A stretch of DNA of 64,000 bases from Prunus persica (GCF_000346465.2 NC_034011.1:19943928-20007927); one strand, 5' to 3'; shown: positions 22,851 through 34,641, numbered from the stretch's first letter. The notes: generated by a model from the sequence alone, not told the origin. Numbers and translations are program-made.

Positions 22851-24421
22851 ACCCCTTTCAAGGGCGTCTGAGTTCCAACCTATTCAAGTATCTTCCATAT
22901 TCCAAATATCCATTTCCATTTTCATTCCAGAATCCATATCCAAGGAAGCCCATACGTCCGAAACACGGCCCGTGTGTGTATAGTAACGAGGGAAGGTACG
23001 TATGATGGTGGAGTTCGTAACCCGTATAACAATATTTTAAAAAGACATTTCCTTCCTTAAAACCCTTATCCAGTGAGGTACCTAAAGTAGTGCTTATAGC
23101 ACTTTAAAACTGACATTCTAAACTCATTTCTTTCCACAACCTCACAACAACAACCCAAGTATCCCACACATATTCAACATAGATAGCACATTCTCAATTA
23201 TTATATAATTGAACTCAAAATACACAAATATGTCAAAACCCACGTATATCACTAACTTTACGAAAATAATAAATTCAATTATTAAATATTCAATGAATTT
23301 AAATAAACCATTAAATTTATATGCATAATATTTCCATCACAAAACCATACTGTTTATTTGAAAACAATGTCCATTTACACGAGGAAAAAGAGACGTTCTA
23401 AGGTCCAACTATCCAATTCGGATGATGGGATAGCCTCGGGGGACACTCGGTCAACCGGGCGGTCAAACTTTCCAAAACAGGTCAACGGGGCCCACGGGAC
23501 CTACGACCTCTATTTTACGATCCAGACATTTCTAAGGGCTCCACAAGGTCTAAGATACACGTCCTGCAAGTTTGGCCCGAAACGGACAGTCGAATCGCTC
23601 ACGATCAGACGGTTATCATAAAACACCAACTTTAAGTTATTAAATCGGAAAATCCAGTACTCCGATCCACGATCCGTGAATTCCTACACAATCCTAGGAA
23701 TGCCTAGATTAACATATATTAAATTCAAGATGATCCAATGGTTCAAACCTATCGAACCCGGATAACGTACAATAGGCAAAATCCGTTCGAGACTCAAACG
23801 GTATCCGAATTGAAATCCGAGCACCCCTATGCGCTCGTGACAATAAGGGGATCGCATCGGAACACAATGCCCATCCGCTATAATGCCCACGCGACGCCAC
23901 ATGCGCAGGCAGCACGTAGGTGTCCAAAAAGATACCACTCGTAGGAAAACCTCAAAATTTCAGGCCAATATTCCTATCATAGGTTCAAGACATCGATTGG
24001 AGACACTTTTGCTCTTGGGCCTACCCCAAAAAGTGACCGGAAGTAGTCGGAATTTCATCTCAAAATCCAGCCAAACTGAAATTTGAAAATTGATCTATCA
24101 ACGCTTAAAATTTCTGAAATCCTACCCAACCATCAGTTAGATCATGAAAAGTAGGTGAGAAAGCATATCTCACTCGCCGAAATTGGTGGCTGGATGACGG
24201 AGAACGAAGTCGGAGAATTTCGAGTGAAAAATCGGCCGTTTCTCTTCGATTTTCCGGTGAAAACACGGTGGCAGGCAGCGGGGCCTGGCTGGGGTTGGAA
24301 GAGGACGGTGGCCTAATCATCTTGGTACCTGCCCCGTCAATTTTGGTAGTTGGAGTAAAGAAGTGCTAGCCAAAACGTGGCAGGCTGGGCGTTGCCGTCG
24401 CGAGAGAAGAAAGATGTTGCG

Positions 24422-24429
<8 letters not shown>

Positions 24430-24467
<38 letters not shown>
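24430..24467. repeat. (GA)n microsatellite
   Basis: About 19 GA dinucleotides. Frames crossing it give an R-E repeat and are not genes. Confidence 0.95.
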
Positions 24468-24470
<3 letters not shown>

Positions 24471-24831
24471 TGAGGGTTTCCAGATTTTTATCAAACCTTT
24501 TTCGTAAAAATTACGGTGATGCTACTGAGGGTATTTTGATCGTATTTTTTTTGGTCACAAATCCGATTCAAGCTCATTATGTGTCTACAGACTCAACTCG
24601 TCATGCTCTATGCAACGGTACAGTCAAAATTCTAAAAATCTTCCTGATCAAAAAGTCAACGTTAAATCTAGTAAAATATTGTAGGGGCAAAATGGTCTTT
24701 TGGCAGAATGAGAAACTGAATTACCAGTCAATGAATGCACAATAGAAAGTAAAGGACATATTTCTAATGCATAATAGAAATATCAGTCATTATGGCGGAA
24801 TGAGAAACTGAATTAGACTAACTCAACAAGA

Positions 24832-25546
24832 CTATAGTGATGATGATGTTGCAGATGGAGGCTTTGAACAACGACAATGAGGCCCGGCACAAGAGGCTCT
24901 CAAGTTGTTGATCGAATTGGCCGAAACCGAGCCCATGTTCCTAGGCAGCAGAGAGAGAGTAGGTTGGGGAGGCGCGGGTTTGTAGGCGTTAAGTCCAAGT
25001 CGAGGCGGGTCTATGTGGGTGGGTCAATGATAGATTTCTAAGGGTTGGTTCAAGGTCGGCGATGAGAGAGAGAGAGAGAGTGGAAGGAACAGGAAAGGAG
25101 AGAATGGGGTTTTTTTTTTTTTTCCTATTTTCAATATTTTTAATTTTTTAATTAATTTTTTTTTTCACACATCAGCCCCAATTAAATATTCCTAATTGAA
25201 TTTATATATTTTTTATAGTTCAAAATCCCTAATTAAATTTAAATATTACAATAATTATTTTTTAGTCCGACACATCACCAAATATAGGTCTTCATTATTT
25301 TTACAATACAGCTTCTTAGTCGACAAGACACCAAATGTAGGTTAGTACTTAATCCAGCTTAGGCTAATCCAAGCTAATTCAAGACAGCCTCATTATTTAA
25401 TCTAGTCCATGACAGTTTGCCATACCAAACGACCTCTTAGAAGTCAATTTTTAGTCCTTACATTTTGAGTTATTTTTCATTTTTCTAGGTGTATCTCTGG
25501 CACTTTTAGTATATTGTAATTATAGTTTGCTACCTTTCTTAACCGC
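24832..25546. repeat. Repeat unit X, uninterrupted copy
   Basis: Matches 10192-10628 joined to 14839-15161, without the 4.2-kb MULE. The preserved target TTAAATTTA is at 25233-25241. It lies upstream of the UGT at 26070. Confidence 0.8.
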
Positions 25547-25917
25547 AGTCTGATTTGCTAAACCCAAATGATTTTCAAGACTGAAACTTGAGGTGGATTT
25601 CTCCTGTGCGATAATCATATGTTGGCACGTCAGATTTTCGTCATGAAAATTAACAACATCAACTATTTGGATAGAGATTAAACACTCGGCAAACCACGTC
25701 ATAATCGTGAGAGCCAAAATTGTGAACATATAAATTATAAGAAGGAAAGTTGTTGGTATAAAAATTGTATTATCGACAAAAGCAGCACATCACTTGCATC
25801 GTTGGGATATCTATCACCTCTTCAATTCCTCTACGTAACTATATGATTAATTGCTTAATTTATTGCCAGGCGGCAATCTGTTCTTTTACCAATGAGCTTG
25901 AGGAAGCTTCTGACCAA

Positions 25918-25939
25918 TGCCAGCAAAGGCATGACGTCA
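25918..25939 (+). promoter_or_regulatory. Shared UGT promoter motif, copy 3
   Basis: TGCCAGCAAAGGCA joined directly to TGACGTCA, about 130 bp before the start codon at 26070. Both halves match the consensus exactly. Confidence 0.65.
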
Positions 25940-26069
25940 TCACTGTATCTTGACCTAAGCAAAGATTATTAATTCCAACATTCAACTGTAGCAATATTAT
26001 ATCAAGGGCATCGACATGAACTTTTCATTTCCATCAGAATATCTAAAACCTCCCTTTGTTCTTCCCCAA

Positions 26070-27521
26070 ATGGAGAAAGCTTCAGAGCTAGTCTTCATCC
26101 CTTCCGCCGGCATGGGCCACCTTGTCTCCGCCGTCGAGATGGCAACGCTCCTCGTTGCTCGACACGACCGACTTTTCATCACCGTCTTCATCATGAAGCT
26201 GCCCTTCGACTCCAAAGGCACCGAGTCCTACATAGCCTCCCTCGAGGCCTCTCCCGTGTCGCCACGTGTCAACTTCATCACCCTCCCAAAAGTTCCTGCC
26301 ATAGACAACCACATCAGCCCCAACTCCTTCCGCAACCAGTTCATCGAAAGTCACAAACCCCACGTCAAAAACGCGGTCGCCAAACTCACCGAGTCTGAGT
26401 CCGATTCAAGGCCTCGGCTCGCTGGGTTCGTCATCGACATGTTTTGTACAACAATGATCGACGTGGCGGATGAATTTGGGGTTCCTACTTACATGTTCTT
26501 CACTTCACCAGCTGGGTTTCTGGGGTTGTTGTTTAACCTGCAGAGAATTCGTGACGTGTATAACAAGGAAGTGAGTGAGTTCAAGGACTCGGATGCTGAG
26601 TTGGCCCTGCCCACTTTCGTCAACTCGGTTCCCGCCAATGTCTTGCCCAGTGTGCTTCTGGACAAGGACGGCGCGAAGGCGATCCTCGGCTATGCCAAAC
26701 GGTTTAGAGAAACCAAGGGTATTTTGGTAAATACATTCATGGAGCTGGAATCGCACGCTCTTGATTCTCTTTCTGATGGTGAAACCCCACCGTTGTATCC
26801 TGTGGGCCCCATCTTGAACCTAAAGAGTGATGATAGCCAATCGGATTCAAAGCAGGCGCAACAGAAGTCTGATGTATTGGAGTGGCTAGATGATCAGCCT
26901 CCGTCGTCTGTGGTGTTCCTGTGCTTTGGGAGCATGGGAAGCTTTGGTGAGGACCAGGTGAGAGAGATAGCATGGGGGCTTGAGCGGAGTGGGCTCCGGT
27001 TCTTGTGGTCTCTACGCCAGGCGCCACCAAAGGAGACCGTTGCGTCCCCTAGTGACTATTCAGATCCCAAGGCGGTGTTGCCCGAAGGGTTCCTCGATCG
27101 GGCGGTTGGAATTGGAAAGGTCATAGGGTGGGCCCCGCAGGTGGCGATCTTGGCCCACCGGGCAATTGGCGGGTTCGTATCTCACTGCGGGTGGAATTCG
27201 ACGCTTGAGAGTCTATGGTTCGGGGTGCCGGTTGCCACGTGGCCAATGTACGCTGAGCAACAATTAAATGCCTTTGAATTGGTGAGGGAGTTGGGATTGG
27301 CTGTGGAAATCAAGATGGAGTATAGGAGGGACTTTTATGGGGAGAGTCCGAAGGTTGTGAAGGCAGAAGAGATAGAGAGAGGAATAAGGGAGGTGATGGT
27401 GCAGGATAGTGATTTAAGGAAGAGGGTGAAAGAGATGAGTGAGAAGGGCAAGAAAGCCTTGATGGATGGTGGGTCGTCACACTCTTCATTGGGACATTTT
27501 CTCCATCAGATTTTTCTTTGA
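26070..27521 (+). CDS. UDP-glycosyltransferase, UGT71-like (array gene 3)
   Basis: Intact, intronless 483-residue enzyme. An in-frame ATG exists 54 bp upstream at 26016, but the one at 26070 begins the conserved [14 protein letters not shown] and matches the starts of the paralogues at 17925 and 28186, so I chose it. Catalytic His17 (AGMGH) and Asp123 (VIDMFC) are present. The PSPG box spans 354-397 with HCGWNS and a terminal Gln. A four-residue insertion after EYRRD (FYGES) distinguishes it from all other copies and lies in the C-terminal domain after the PSPG box. It belongs to the same subgroup as genes 2 and 4 but is clearly older than that pair. Confidence 0.92.
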   Translation: MEKASELVFIPSAGMGHLVSAVEMATLLVARHDRLFITVFIMKLPFDSKGTESYIASLEASPVSPRVNFITLPKVPAIDNHISPNSFRNQFIESHKPHVKNAVAKLTESESDSRPRLAGFVIDMFCTTMIDVADEFGVPTYMFFTSPAGFLGLLFNLQRIRDVYNKEVSEFKDSDAELALPTFVNSVPANVLPSVLLDKDGAKAILGYAKRFRETKGILVNTFMELESHALDSLSDGETPPLYPVGPILNLKSDDSQSDSKQAQQKSDVLEWLDDQPPSSVVFLCFGSMGSFGEDQVREIAWGLERSGLRFLWSLRQAPPKETVASPSDYSDPKAVLPEGFLDRAVGIGKVIGWAPQVAILAHRAIGGFVSHCGWNSTLESLWFGVPVATWPMYAEQQLNAFELVRELGLAVEIKMEYRRDFYGESPKVVKAEEIERGIREVMVQDSDLRKRVKEMSEKGKKALMDGGSSHSSLGHFLHQIFL

Positions 27522-28032
27522 TATACCGCACATGAAAATCAATAATGCCCAATGACAATTTCTCGCGATATTCATGTAAATGCCCCTTAAAAATGGAGGG
27601 CCCTAGCAATTACTCAGCTTGTACATGGTAAAAGCCGTGGTAAGCGGAGCATACTGCCGTCAGGGGCCGTTAATCATTCTGCAGTACTCTACTGAGATAG
27701 GCAATCGCAGTCTAACTATACCTTTCTCAATGCAATGGATGATCCTATGTTGCGACACCAAATTTTTGTCATGAAAATTAATAATATTAACAATTTAGAA
27801 AAAAAATTAAAAACTTGGCAAACTAAAATTGTCAACATCTAAATTATAAGAAAGAAAGTGGAAAGTACTTCAAATTACACGAAGAAAATAATAGTGTTCT
27901 TGTGAATTTTTATTTGGAGATTTATTTTTCTACTTGACGAGAAAAGCATCACATGAGTCGCACTGTTAGGCTAGAAATGGAAGTTTCCAAGAATAAATTT
28001 AGGAGACGTTTCTACAAAATTCCACCCTTTGA
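27522..28032. other. Intergenic between array genes 3 and 4
   Basis: AT-rich; contains the 3' flank of gene 3 and the upstream region of gene 4. The minus-strand frame at 27310-27609 is antisense to the gene end and not credible. Confidence 0.5.
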
Positions 28033-28054
28033 TGGCAGCAAAGGCATGACGTCA
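28033..28054 (+). promoter_or_regulatory. Shared UGT promoter motif, copy 4
   Basis: TGGCAGCAAAGGCA (one mismatch) joined to an exact TGACGTCA, about 130 bp upstream of the start codon at 28186. Confidence 0.65.
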
Positions 28055-28185
28055 CCACTTGCATCCTTGGCCCAGAGCATTAATTCCAACACAACATGGA
28101 AATGAACTATTTCCATCAAAAGATCTAAAACCTACCGCTCTTATTCCATTCTGACAAACAGAAAAAAAAACCTCTCTTATTCCAT

Positions 28186-29625
28186 ATGGAGAAAGCTTCA
28201 CACCTAGTCGTCATCCCATCCGGCCGCATCGGCCATCTCGTCTCCGCCGTCGAGATTTCGAAGCTCCTTGTTTCCCGCCACGACCAACTTTTCATCACCG
28301 TCCTCATCATGAAGCTACCCTTCGACTCCAAGGGCACAGAGGCCTACAGAGCCTCCCTCGAAGCCTCTCCCGTACTGCCACGTGTCAACTTCATCACCCT
28401 CCCAAAAGTCCCAGACCTAGACAAGCACCTCAGCTCCCACTCCTTCCGCAACCAATTCGTCGAAAGCCACAAAACCCACGTCAAAAACGCGGTCGCCGAA
28501 CTCACCGAGTCACAGTCCGATTCGAGGCCTCGGCTTGCTGGGTTCGTCATCGACATGTTTTGCACAACAATGATCGATGTGGCGGATGATTTTGGGATTC
28601 CTACGTACATGTTCTTCACTTCACCTGCTGGGTTTCTCGGGCTGCTGTTTAACCTACAAAGAATTCGCGATGTGTATGGCAAGGACGTCAGTGAGTTCAA
28701 AGACTCGGACACTGAGTTGTACCTGCCCACTTTTGTCAACTCGGTTCCCGGCAGAGTCTTGCCTAGTGCGGTTCTGGACAAAGAGGGCGCGGAGACGTTT
28801 CTAAGCTATGCCAAACGGTTTACAGAAACCAAGGGCATTTTGGTAAATACATTCAAGGAGCTAGAACCACATGCTCTTGATTCTCTTTCTGATGGTGAAA
28901 CCCCGCCTTTGTATCCTGTGGGTCCCATGTTGAATCTGATGAGTGATGAGACCCAATCGGGTTCGGAGCAGGCCCAACGGAAGTCTGATATATTGGAGTG
29001 GCTAGATGATCAGCCTCCTTCGTCCGTGGTGTTCCTGTGCTTTGGGAGCATGGGAAGCTTTGACGAGGACCAGGTGAGGGAGATAGCGTTGGGGCTGGAG
29101 CGGAGTGGGCTCCGGTTCTTGTGGTCTCTACGCCAGCCCCCACCAAAGGGGACCGTTGTGTCCCCTGGTGACTACTCGGATCTCACGGGGGTCTTGCCCG
29201 AAGGGTTCCTCGATCGAACCGCTGCGATGGGAAAGGTCATAGGGTGGGCTCCGCAGGTGGCCATCTTGGCGCACCCGGCAGTAGGAGGGTTCGTATCCCA
29301 CTGCGGGTGGAATTCCACGCTTGAGAGCCTGTGGTTCGGGGTGCCGATGGCCGCGTGGCCGGTGTACGCAGAGCAACAATTAAATGCCTTTGAATTGGTA
29401 AGGGAGTTGGGTTTGGCAGTGGCAATTAAGATGGATTATAGGAGAGACACCCAAGTGGTGGTGAGTGCAGAGGAGATAGAGAGAGGGATAAGGGAGGTGA
29501 TGGAGCATGATAGTGATGTAAGGAAGAGGGTGAAAGAGATGAGTGAGAAGAGCAAAAAAGCCTTGACGGAAGGTGGCTCCTCACACTCTTCATTGGAACA
29601 TTTTCTTGATCAGATTTTCCTTTGA
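28186..29625 (+). CDS. UDP-glycosyltransferase, UGT71-like (array gene 4)
   Basis: Intact 479-residue paralogue of the gene at 17925. Catalytic His17 and Asp123 are kept. The PSPG box is at 354-397 with HCGWNS and a terminal Gln. Several normally invariant positions differ. The loop before the catalytic His reads PSGRIGH where the others have PS/PA-xG-x-GH, so the first Gly is Arg. The conserved SMGSFGED reads SMGSFDED. The tail reads SSLEHF instead of SSLGHF. The frame is open, so it may be active with changed properties or in early decay. The promoter retains the shared motif, unlike its sister gene. It sits about 690 bp upstream of gene 5. Confidence 0.9.
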   Translation: MEKASHLVVIPSGRIGHLVSAVEISKLLVSRHDQLFITVLIMKLPFDSKGTEAYRASLEASPVLPRVNFITLPKVPDLDKHLSSHSFRNQFVESHKTHVKNAVAELTESQSDSRPRLAGFVIDMFCTTMIDVADDFGIPTYMFFTSPAGFLGLLFNLQRIRDVYGKDVSEFKDSDTELYLPTFVNSVPGRVLPSAVLDKEGAETFLSYAKRFTETKGILVNTFKELEPHALDSLSDGETPPLYPVGPMLNLMSDETQSGSEQAQRKSDILEWLDDQPPSSVVFLCFGSMGSFDEDQVREIALGLERSGLRFLWSLRQPPPKGTVVSPGDYSDLTGVLPEGFLDRTAAMGKVIGWAPQVAILAHPAVGGFVSHCGWNSTLESLWFGVPMAAWPVYAEQQLNAFELVRELGLAVAIKMDYRRDTQVVVSAEEIERGIREVMEHDSDVRKRVKEMSEKSKKALTEGGSSHSSLEHFLDQIFL

Positions 29626-30146
29626 TATATTAGGAAAGTCCTAAAAAAATAAGAAATTCCTACTGTTTATGTTTCTATCATGAGTAGATGAATTTAATAA
29701 AGTTCTTAATTCTAATAATTTTCTCTACATATTTATTTCGGTGCACATTCAAGATCTTCAACATCTTGATCAATTATATAATAGAAAACCAGGCTTGGAT
29801 GGGGGAAGGAAACCATGATCTGTACGCCTTTTAAACAGACAAATTCGCCGATCGGTTCATTCTAATTGTCTTCTTCATGTTCAGAACAGACAAATTCGCT
29901 TTCTACTTCAATTTTGTGGTGCATACCAAAAAAATAAAATTGTTGTTTAAATGATTTGAGGGCATATGATAAGTCATGTGACCTCATCCTTGTTGATAAG
30001 TCTTGTGCAGTTGTGTGGTTAATTATAATTTGAGGGCATATACTGCCAAGTCCACGACGACTTGTCAGACCAAAACCAATTATGATAACTTTTGTTTTGG
30101 CTTGGTTCCAAGTAAATAATATAAAAGACAATCTTGACTGAACAAA
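29626..30146. other. Intergenic between array genes 4 and 5
   Basis: Contains the 3' flank shared with gene 2 and, from about 29990, the upstream region shared with the orphan promoter at 19868 and with gene 7 at 36530. Confidence 0.6.
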
Positions 30147-30168
30147 TGCCAGCAAAGGCATGACGTCA
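30147..30168 (+). promoter_or_regulatory. Shared UGT promoter motif, copy 5
   Basis: TGCCAGCAAAGGCA joined to TGACGTCA, both exact, about 145 bp before the start codon and 68 bp before the TATA box. Confidence 0.7.
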
Positions 30169-30235
30169 CCAGGCAAAAATGAAAAGAAGTAATCAAAACA
30201 ACGTTAGAAACACCACCGTGAACATGCACATGATG

Positions 30236-30243
30236 TATATAAA
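30236..30243 (+). promoter_or_regulatory. TATA box of UGT at 30312
   Basis: TATATAAA about 70 bp before the start codon. The identical context GTATATAAAGATGTTTCATG occurs in the orphan promoter near 20110, and a close variant lies before gene 7 (36760). Confidence 0.65.
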
Positions 30244-30311
30244 GATGTTTCATGAGCTGAGATTTTCATCAAATATTTACTATTTCTTCATCTCCCAAAA
30301 TTCATCAAATA

Positions 30312-31721
30312 ATGAAGAGACCAGCACAACTTGTGTTCATCCCAGCCCCAGGCGTTGGTCACATCGTGTCAACGGTCGAGATCGCGAAACAACTCGTTGC
30401 TCGAGATGACCAGCTCTTCATCACCATCCTCATCATGAAGCTCCCCTTCGACAAGCTCTTCACCAATACAGACCCTTCAATCTCACACCGCATCAGCTTC
30501 GTCAACCTTCCGGAGTCACACATCGACACACAGGGCCTTGCCTTCACCTCCTTCATCAAAACATTCGTCCAAGGCCACAAAACCCACGTCAAAGACGCCG
30601 TCACAAAGTTACTCTCTGAGTCCGCTCAGGCCGAGCTTGCCGGGTTTGTCATCGACATGTTCTGCACCCCCATGATCAACGTGGCGGACGAATTCCAGAT
30701 TCCTTCCTACGTCTTCTTCACCTCCGGCGCAGCCACTCTAGGGTTCTGGTTCCACCTCCAGTCACTTCATGATGAGCAGGGGAAGGACGTTGCTGAGATA
30801 ATTGGGTGGGAATCTGAGTCGATCGTCCCGAGTTTCATCAACCCCGTGCCCGCTGGAGTCTGGCCGAGAGTGACGCGAACGAAGGAAGGCGCTACAGACT
30901 TCATCGATTTTGCAGCGAGGTTTAGACAAACCAAGGGTATTTTGATAAACACTTTCAGGGAGCTGGAACCACATGCTCTTCGTTCTCTTTCTGATGGTAA
31001 ATTCCCACCGGTGTACCCTGTGGGGCCCCTGTTGAATATGAAGAGTGATGATGGCCACGTTGGCTCGGACCAGTCCATTCAGAAGTCTGATATCTTGGAG
31101 TGGCTTGATGATCAGCCTCCTTCCTCGGTGGTGTTCCTGTGCTTTGGGAGCATGGGAAGCTTTAGTGAGGCGCAGGTGAAGGAGATAGCGTGTGCGCTGG
31201 AGCAAAGCGGGCAGCGGTTCTTGTGGTCCCTACGGAAACCCGAGCCAAAAGGCAAGATGGGGATGCCGACCGATTATGCGGATGTCAAGGGAGTCTTGCC
31301 TGAAGGGTTTCTTGATCGGACGGCTGGGATAGGGAAGGTCATAGGATGGGCTCCACAAGTGGCCATTTTGGCCCACCCGGGGGTCGGAGGGTTTGTGTCC
31401 CATTGTGGGTGGAATTCTACGCTGGAGAGCATATGGTGTGGTGTGCCGGTTGCCACGTGGCCATTGTACGCAGAACAACAACTAAATGCGTTTGAGCTGG
31501 TTAAGGAGTTGGGATTGGGTGTGGAAATTAAGGTAGATTATAATCAGGACAGTGAAGTGGTGGTGAGTGCAGAGGAGATAGAGAGAGGGATAAGGCAAGT
31601 GATGGAGAAGGACAGTGATTTAAGAGCGAGGGTGAAGGAAATTAGTGAAAAGAGCAAGAAGGCTTTGTCGGATGGTGGTTCTTCATATTCTTCCTTGGGA
31701 CGTTTTCTTGACCAGATTTAA
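30312..31721 (+). CDS. UDP-glycosyltransferase, UGT71A-like (array gene 5)
   Basis: Intact, intronless 469-residue enzyme. It begins [17 protein letters not shown], close to apple UGT71A15 as I recall it. Catalytic His17 and Asp115 (VIDMFC) are present. The PSPG box spans 346-389 with HCGWNS and a terminal Gln. It is a recent duplicate of the gene at 36838: I count about 31 differences in 469 residues, with promoter and ~160 bp of 3' flank also shared. UGT71A enzymes glucosylate phenolics such as flavonoids and dihydrochalcones, and some act on abscisic acid; which applies here is open. Confidence 0.93.
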   Translation: MKRPAQLVFIPAPGVGHIVSTVEIAKQLVARDDQLFITILIMKLPFDKLFTNTDPSISHRISFVNLPESHIDTQGLAFTSFIKTFVQGHKTHVKDAVTKLLSESAQAELAGFVIDMFCTPMINVADEFQIPSYVFFTSGAATLGFWFHLQSLHDEQGKDVAEIIGWESESIVPSFINPVPAGVWPRVTRTKEGATDFIDFAARFRQTKGILINTFRELEPHALRSLSDGKFPPVYPVGPLLNMKSDDGHVGSDQSIQKSDILEWLDDQPPSSVVFLCFGSMGSFSEAQVKEIACALEQSGQRFLWSLRKPEPKGKMGMPTDYADVKGVLPEGFLDRTAGIGKVIGWAPQVAILAHPGVGGFVSHCGWNSTLESIWCGVPVATWPLYAEQQLNAFELVKELGLGVEIKVDYNQDSEVVVSAEEIERGIRQVMEKDSDLRARVKEISEKSKKALSDGGSSYSSLGRFLDQI

Positions 31722-31895
31722 GTTTAGATTCGTTAAAGCTCAAGATGATGCATAGAAACCACAGTTGTTAATTTTCATAGGAGATTTGATGAGCAAATAT
31801 TTTCTCCGTTTGTTTTACGTATCGTAGTTCCTAATAATGAAGTGTTTTCTGTTATGTGATTGGCCCCTTTTTAAAATCTGAGGATATTGTCAACA

Positions 31896-31935
31896 TGATA
31901 ATGATGATGATGATGATGATGATGACGATGATGAA
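31896..31935. repeat. (GAT)n microsatellite
   Basis: About 13 GAT/ATG trinucleotides with one variant unit, just where homology to the 3' flank of gene 7 ends. Confidence 0.9.
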
Positions 31936-32058
31936 GTATTTGTTGGTTAGATTGCCCCGAAAGCCATTACGATGAAAACGATGGATTTGCCGATTTCTTA
32001 ATTGTCTTTTTCATCAATTCAATGCATGTTCAACTTTCCACTATAAAACAAAGGAAAA

Positions 32059-32194
32059 TGCTAGGCAGACCAACTTTAGATACCAACTTGTGTACCAACT
32101 CTCTAATAGAGTCTGTGACCCATTGTATTGGTGGGTTCCACCTCTATTAGAGAGTTGGTACACAAGTTGGTATCTAAAGTTGGTCTCCCTAGCA
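32059..32194. mobile_element. Fold-back MITE, 53-bp arms
   Basis: Arms 32059-32111 (starting TGCTAGGCAGACCAACTTTA) and 32142-32194 are almost perfect reverse complements around a ~30-bp loop. The 136-bp element has no coding capacity. No convincing target duplication was seen, so its superfamily is open. It lies between genes 5 and 6, about 290 bp before the start of gene 6. Confidence 0.8.
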
Positions 32195-32359
32195 TAACCC
32201 TAAAACAAAATATCAAAGTTTGACCTCTCTTTTTGACAAGTCTAAACTCCGAAATTCATCACATATTTTCCAAACGTAAATAATTATAATATCAATTTTT
32301 TCAACTCACAAGATTTGTATAAAATAAATCGTTAGACTTTATACAACCCATCACAAAAA

Positions 32360-32381
32360 TGCCAGCAAAGGCATGACATCA
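32360..32381 (+). promoter_or_regulatory. Shared UGT promoter motif, copy 6
   Basis: TGCCAGCAAAGGCA (exact) joined to TGACATCA (one change), about 100 bp before the start codon at 32481. It is followed by a long TA run (32399-32427) that probably serves as the TATA region. Confidence 0.6.
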
Positions 32382-32480
32382 TATCAATTGATCAACCAGA
32401 TATATATATATATATATATATATATAAGCAAGTTTATCAGCTGAGCTTTTCATTGCCATCATCTTTCTTCATCTCCACAA

Positions 32481-33866
32481 ATGAAGAGACCAGCAGAACT
32501 TGTGTTCATCCCAGCCGCAGGCATTGGCCATGTTATGTCCACAATTGAGATAGCAAAGCTCTTAGTTTCTCGTGATGACCGTCTCTTCATCACACTTCTC
32601 ATCATGAAACGACCCTTTGACAAACTCTTCACAAACACAGACTCTTCAATCTCACCATGCATCAACTTCGTCAACCTCCCCGACCCCGAAACAACAGATC
32701 TCTCTTGCTTCAAATTCTTCGTCGAAAATCAGAAGACCCAAGTCAGAGATGCCGTCGCTAAACTCGTTGAGTCAAATCAGTCTGGCTCCTCAAAGCCCCG
32801 GCTCGCCGGGTTCGTGGTTGACATGTTCTGCACCACCATGATTGACGTGGCCAATGAGTTTGAGGTACCTTCTTACGTGTTCTTCACCTCCAGTGCTGCA
32901 TGTCTCGGCCTTTTGTTCCACCTCCAGACGCTTCGGGACGAGCATGGCAAGGATGTGACTGAGTTTATGCACTCGGATTCTGACTTGGTCGTCCCGAGTT
33001 TTGTCAATCCTCTGCCTGCTAGCGTCTTGCCTGGTAAGCTACTGGACAAGGAGAGTGCTGAATCATTCCTCAACTATGCCAGGAGGTTTAGAGAAACCAA
33101 GGGTATTTTGGTAAATACATTCTGGGAGCTGGAATCGCATGCCCTTCATTCTATTTCTTATGGTAAAAACCCACCAGTGTACCCTGTGGGACCCTTATTG
33201 AACATCAAGAGTAGTGAGGATGATAAGGTTTGGGATATCTTGAGTTGGCTTCATGATCAACCACCGTTGTCCGTAGTTTTCCTCTGCTTTGGGAGCATGG
33301 GAAGCTTCGGTGAGGCCCAAGTGAAGGAGATAGCATATGCGCTAGAGCACACCGGGCCCCGGTTCTTGTGGTCCCTACGCCAGCCCCCACCGAAAGGGAA
33401 GATGGCTATGCCAAGCGATTATGCGGACACTAGTGCAGTCTTACCCGAAGGGTTTCTTGATCGAACGGCTAAAATTGGGAAGGTCATAGGGTGGGCCCCA
33501 CAAGTGGACATTTTGGCCCACTCGTCAATCGGAGGGTTCGTATCCCATTGTGGATGGAATTCCACGCTGGAGAGCTTGTGGTACGGTGTTCCGGTGGCCA
33601 CGTGGCCAATGTATGCGGAGCAACAAACAAATGCCTTTGAGCTGGTAAAAGAATTGGGATTGGCTGTGGAGATCAAGATGGATTATAGGAAGGACAGTGA
33701 GGTGGTTGTGGGTGCACAAGACATAGAGAGAGCAATAAGACAAGTGATGGAGCATGATAGTGTTATAAGGAAGAGGGTGAAGGAAATGAGTGAAAAGAGC
33801 AAAAAATCCCTGATGAATGGTGGATCCTCATACTCTTCATTGGGTCGTTTTATTGATCAGATTTAA
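32481..33866 (+). CDS. UDP-glycosyltransferase, UGT71A-like (array gene 6)
   Basis: Intact, intronless 461-residue enzyme, the shortest of the array. Catalytic His17 (AAGIGH) and Asp114 (VVDMFC) are present. The PSPG box is at 338-381 with HCGWNS and a terminal Gln. It shares the [12 protein letters not shown] start with genes 5 and 7 but is clearly diverged, for example KRPFDKLF and a shorter linker before [11 protein letters not shown]. The linker between the two domains lacks the SDQ-rich segment seen in genes 5 and 7. Only its own promoter contains the long TA microsatellite. Acceptor unknown. Confidence 0.92.
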   Translation: MKRPAELVFIPAAGIGHVMSTIEIAKLLVSRDDRLFITLLIMKRPFDKLFTNTDSSISPCINFVNLPDPETTDLSCFKFFVENQKTQVRDAVAKLVESNQSGSSKPRLAGFVVDMFCTTMIDVANEFEVPSYVFFTSSAACLGLLFHLQTLRDEHGKDVTEFMHSDSDLVVPSFVNPLPASVLPGKLLDKESAESFLNYARRFRETKGILVNTFWELESHALHSISYGKNPPVYPVGPLLNIKSSEDDKVWDILSWLHDQPPLSVVFLCFGSMGSFGEAQVKEIAYALEHTGPRFLWSLRQPPPKGKMAMPSDYADTSAVLPEGFLDRTAKIGKVIGWAPQVDILAHSSIGGFVSHCGWNSTLESLWYGVPVATWPMYAEQQTNAFELVKELGLAVEIKMDYRKDSEVVVGAQDIERAIRQVMEHDSVIRKRVKEMSEKSKKSLMNGGSSYSSLGRFIDQI

Positions 33867-34542
33867 CATTTGATTCATCAAAACTTAAAATCATTTGTAG
33901 TGGTACGATATAACACGTGAATTAGGAACACTAATGGCTATATAATAAATTTGCATATGTAAACTTACAGTCTTTTTTATAATAACAAGGGGGAAATGAA
34001 ATTCCAACAAAGGCTTTAATATCTCTAAGGTTATGAAATTAAGAAGGGGTGAGGTCCAATAAATATGAAAGATGAACAAAGCCGCCCGAGCACTTGGCCA
34101 AGAAAGCAAAATAAACTGTAATCTCAGTTACTGATGAGGGTTGGGGTTCGAGTATAGGTCACCAACCATATACACAAGTACCGAAATCTAAAACTAGTAC
34201 AAACCCACATATATCGTAACAAATCTATGTCACAAATAAACTATTTCATTAATCATCAACATCCACTCCCTTACAACTATTACATTAGCCTTATTTATAG
34301 CCTTATTTATAGTCATTAATCATCAACATCCACTCTCTTAAACACCATTTGTCCCTCTAACTTAGGCATTAGAGTGGAATTGGCTGGTACTACACCAGTG
34401 CTTCTTGATCATTTGCTTTCAAAGTTGTGCAGAACACCTGGGCCCAAGAAGAAAGCCCATCCATACAAATTCAACTTGGACTCACATTCGATCTTGGCCC
34501 AATCAAGGTCCTAGTGGACCACCGGATTCAACACAAGTCAAC
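33867..34542. other. Intergenic after array gene 6
   Basis: No gene is present. A short phrase containing TTAATCATCAACATCCACTC is repeated at about 34250 and 34316. Confidence 0.5.
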
Positions 34543-34641
34543 AACAATGATATAAGAAAGAGGATGGAAAAAATGAGTAGTGACAATAGCCAGAAAGCCT
34601 TGGGGGATGGTTCCTCCTTGGGGTTTATCGATCATATTTAA
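34543..34641 (+). pseudogene. UGT 3'-end remnant
   Basis: The last ~33 codons of a UGT survive: IRKRMEKMSSDNSQKAL, then a shortened GDGSSLGFIDHI, then a stop. They match the ends of the intact genes ([16 protein letters not shown]...FIDQI). The following bases also match UGT 3' flank (GCAAAGCTCAAGATCATT). The rest of the gene is missing. Confidence 0.75.

Larger units (their letters stand above)
21337..24720. mobile_element. LTR-retrotransposon-like non-coding block (possible solo LTR)
   Basis: Starts TGACAAGACCCACCCCGAAT and runs about 3.4 kb without coding sequence, to a region reading GGGGCAAAATGGTCTTTTGG. Both words resemble the ends of long Ty3-type LTRs common in Rosaceae, from memory. 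No second copy, primer site or target duplication could be fixed, so the boundaries are approximate. It contains an internal tandem duplication and a (GA)n tract. Confidence 0.4.

Noticed and set aside
24377..24745. 122-residue frame starting MAGWALPSREKK
   Set aside because: It spans the (GA)n tract (R-E repeat) and continues into non-coding LTR-like DNA.
26016..26069. Upstream in-frame ATG adding 18 residues to array gene 3
   Set aside because: Paralogues start at the equivalent of 26070, and the extra residues translate conserved 5' leader DNA.
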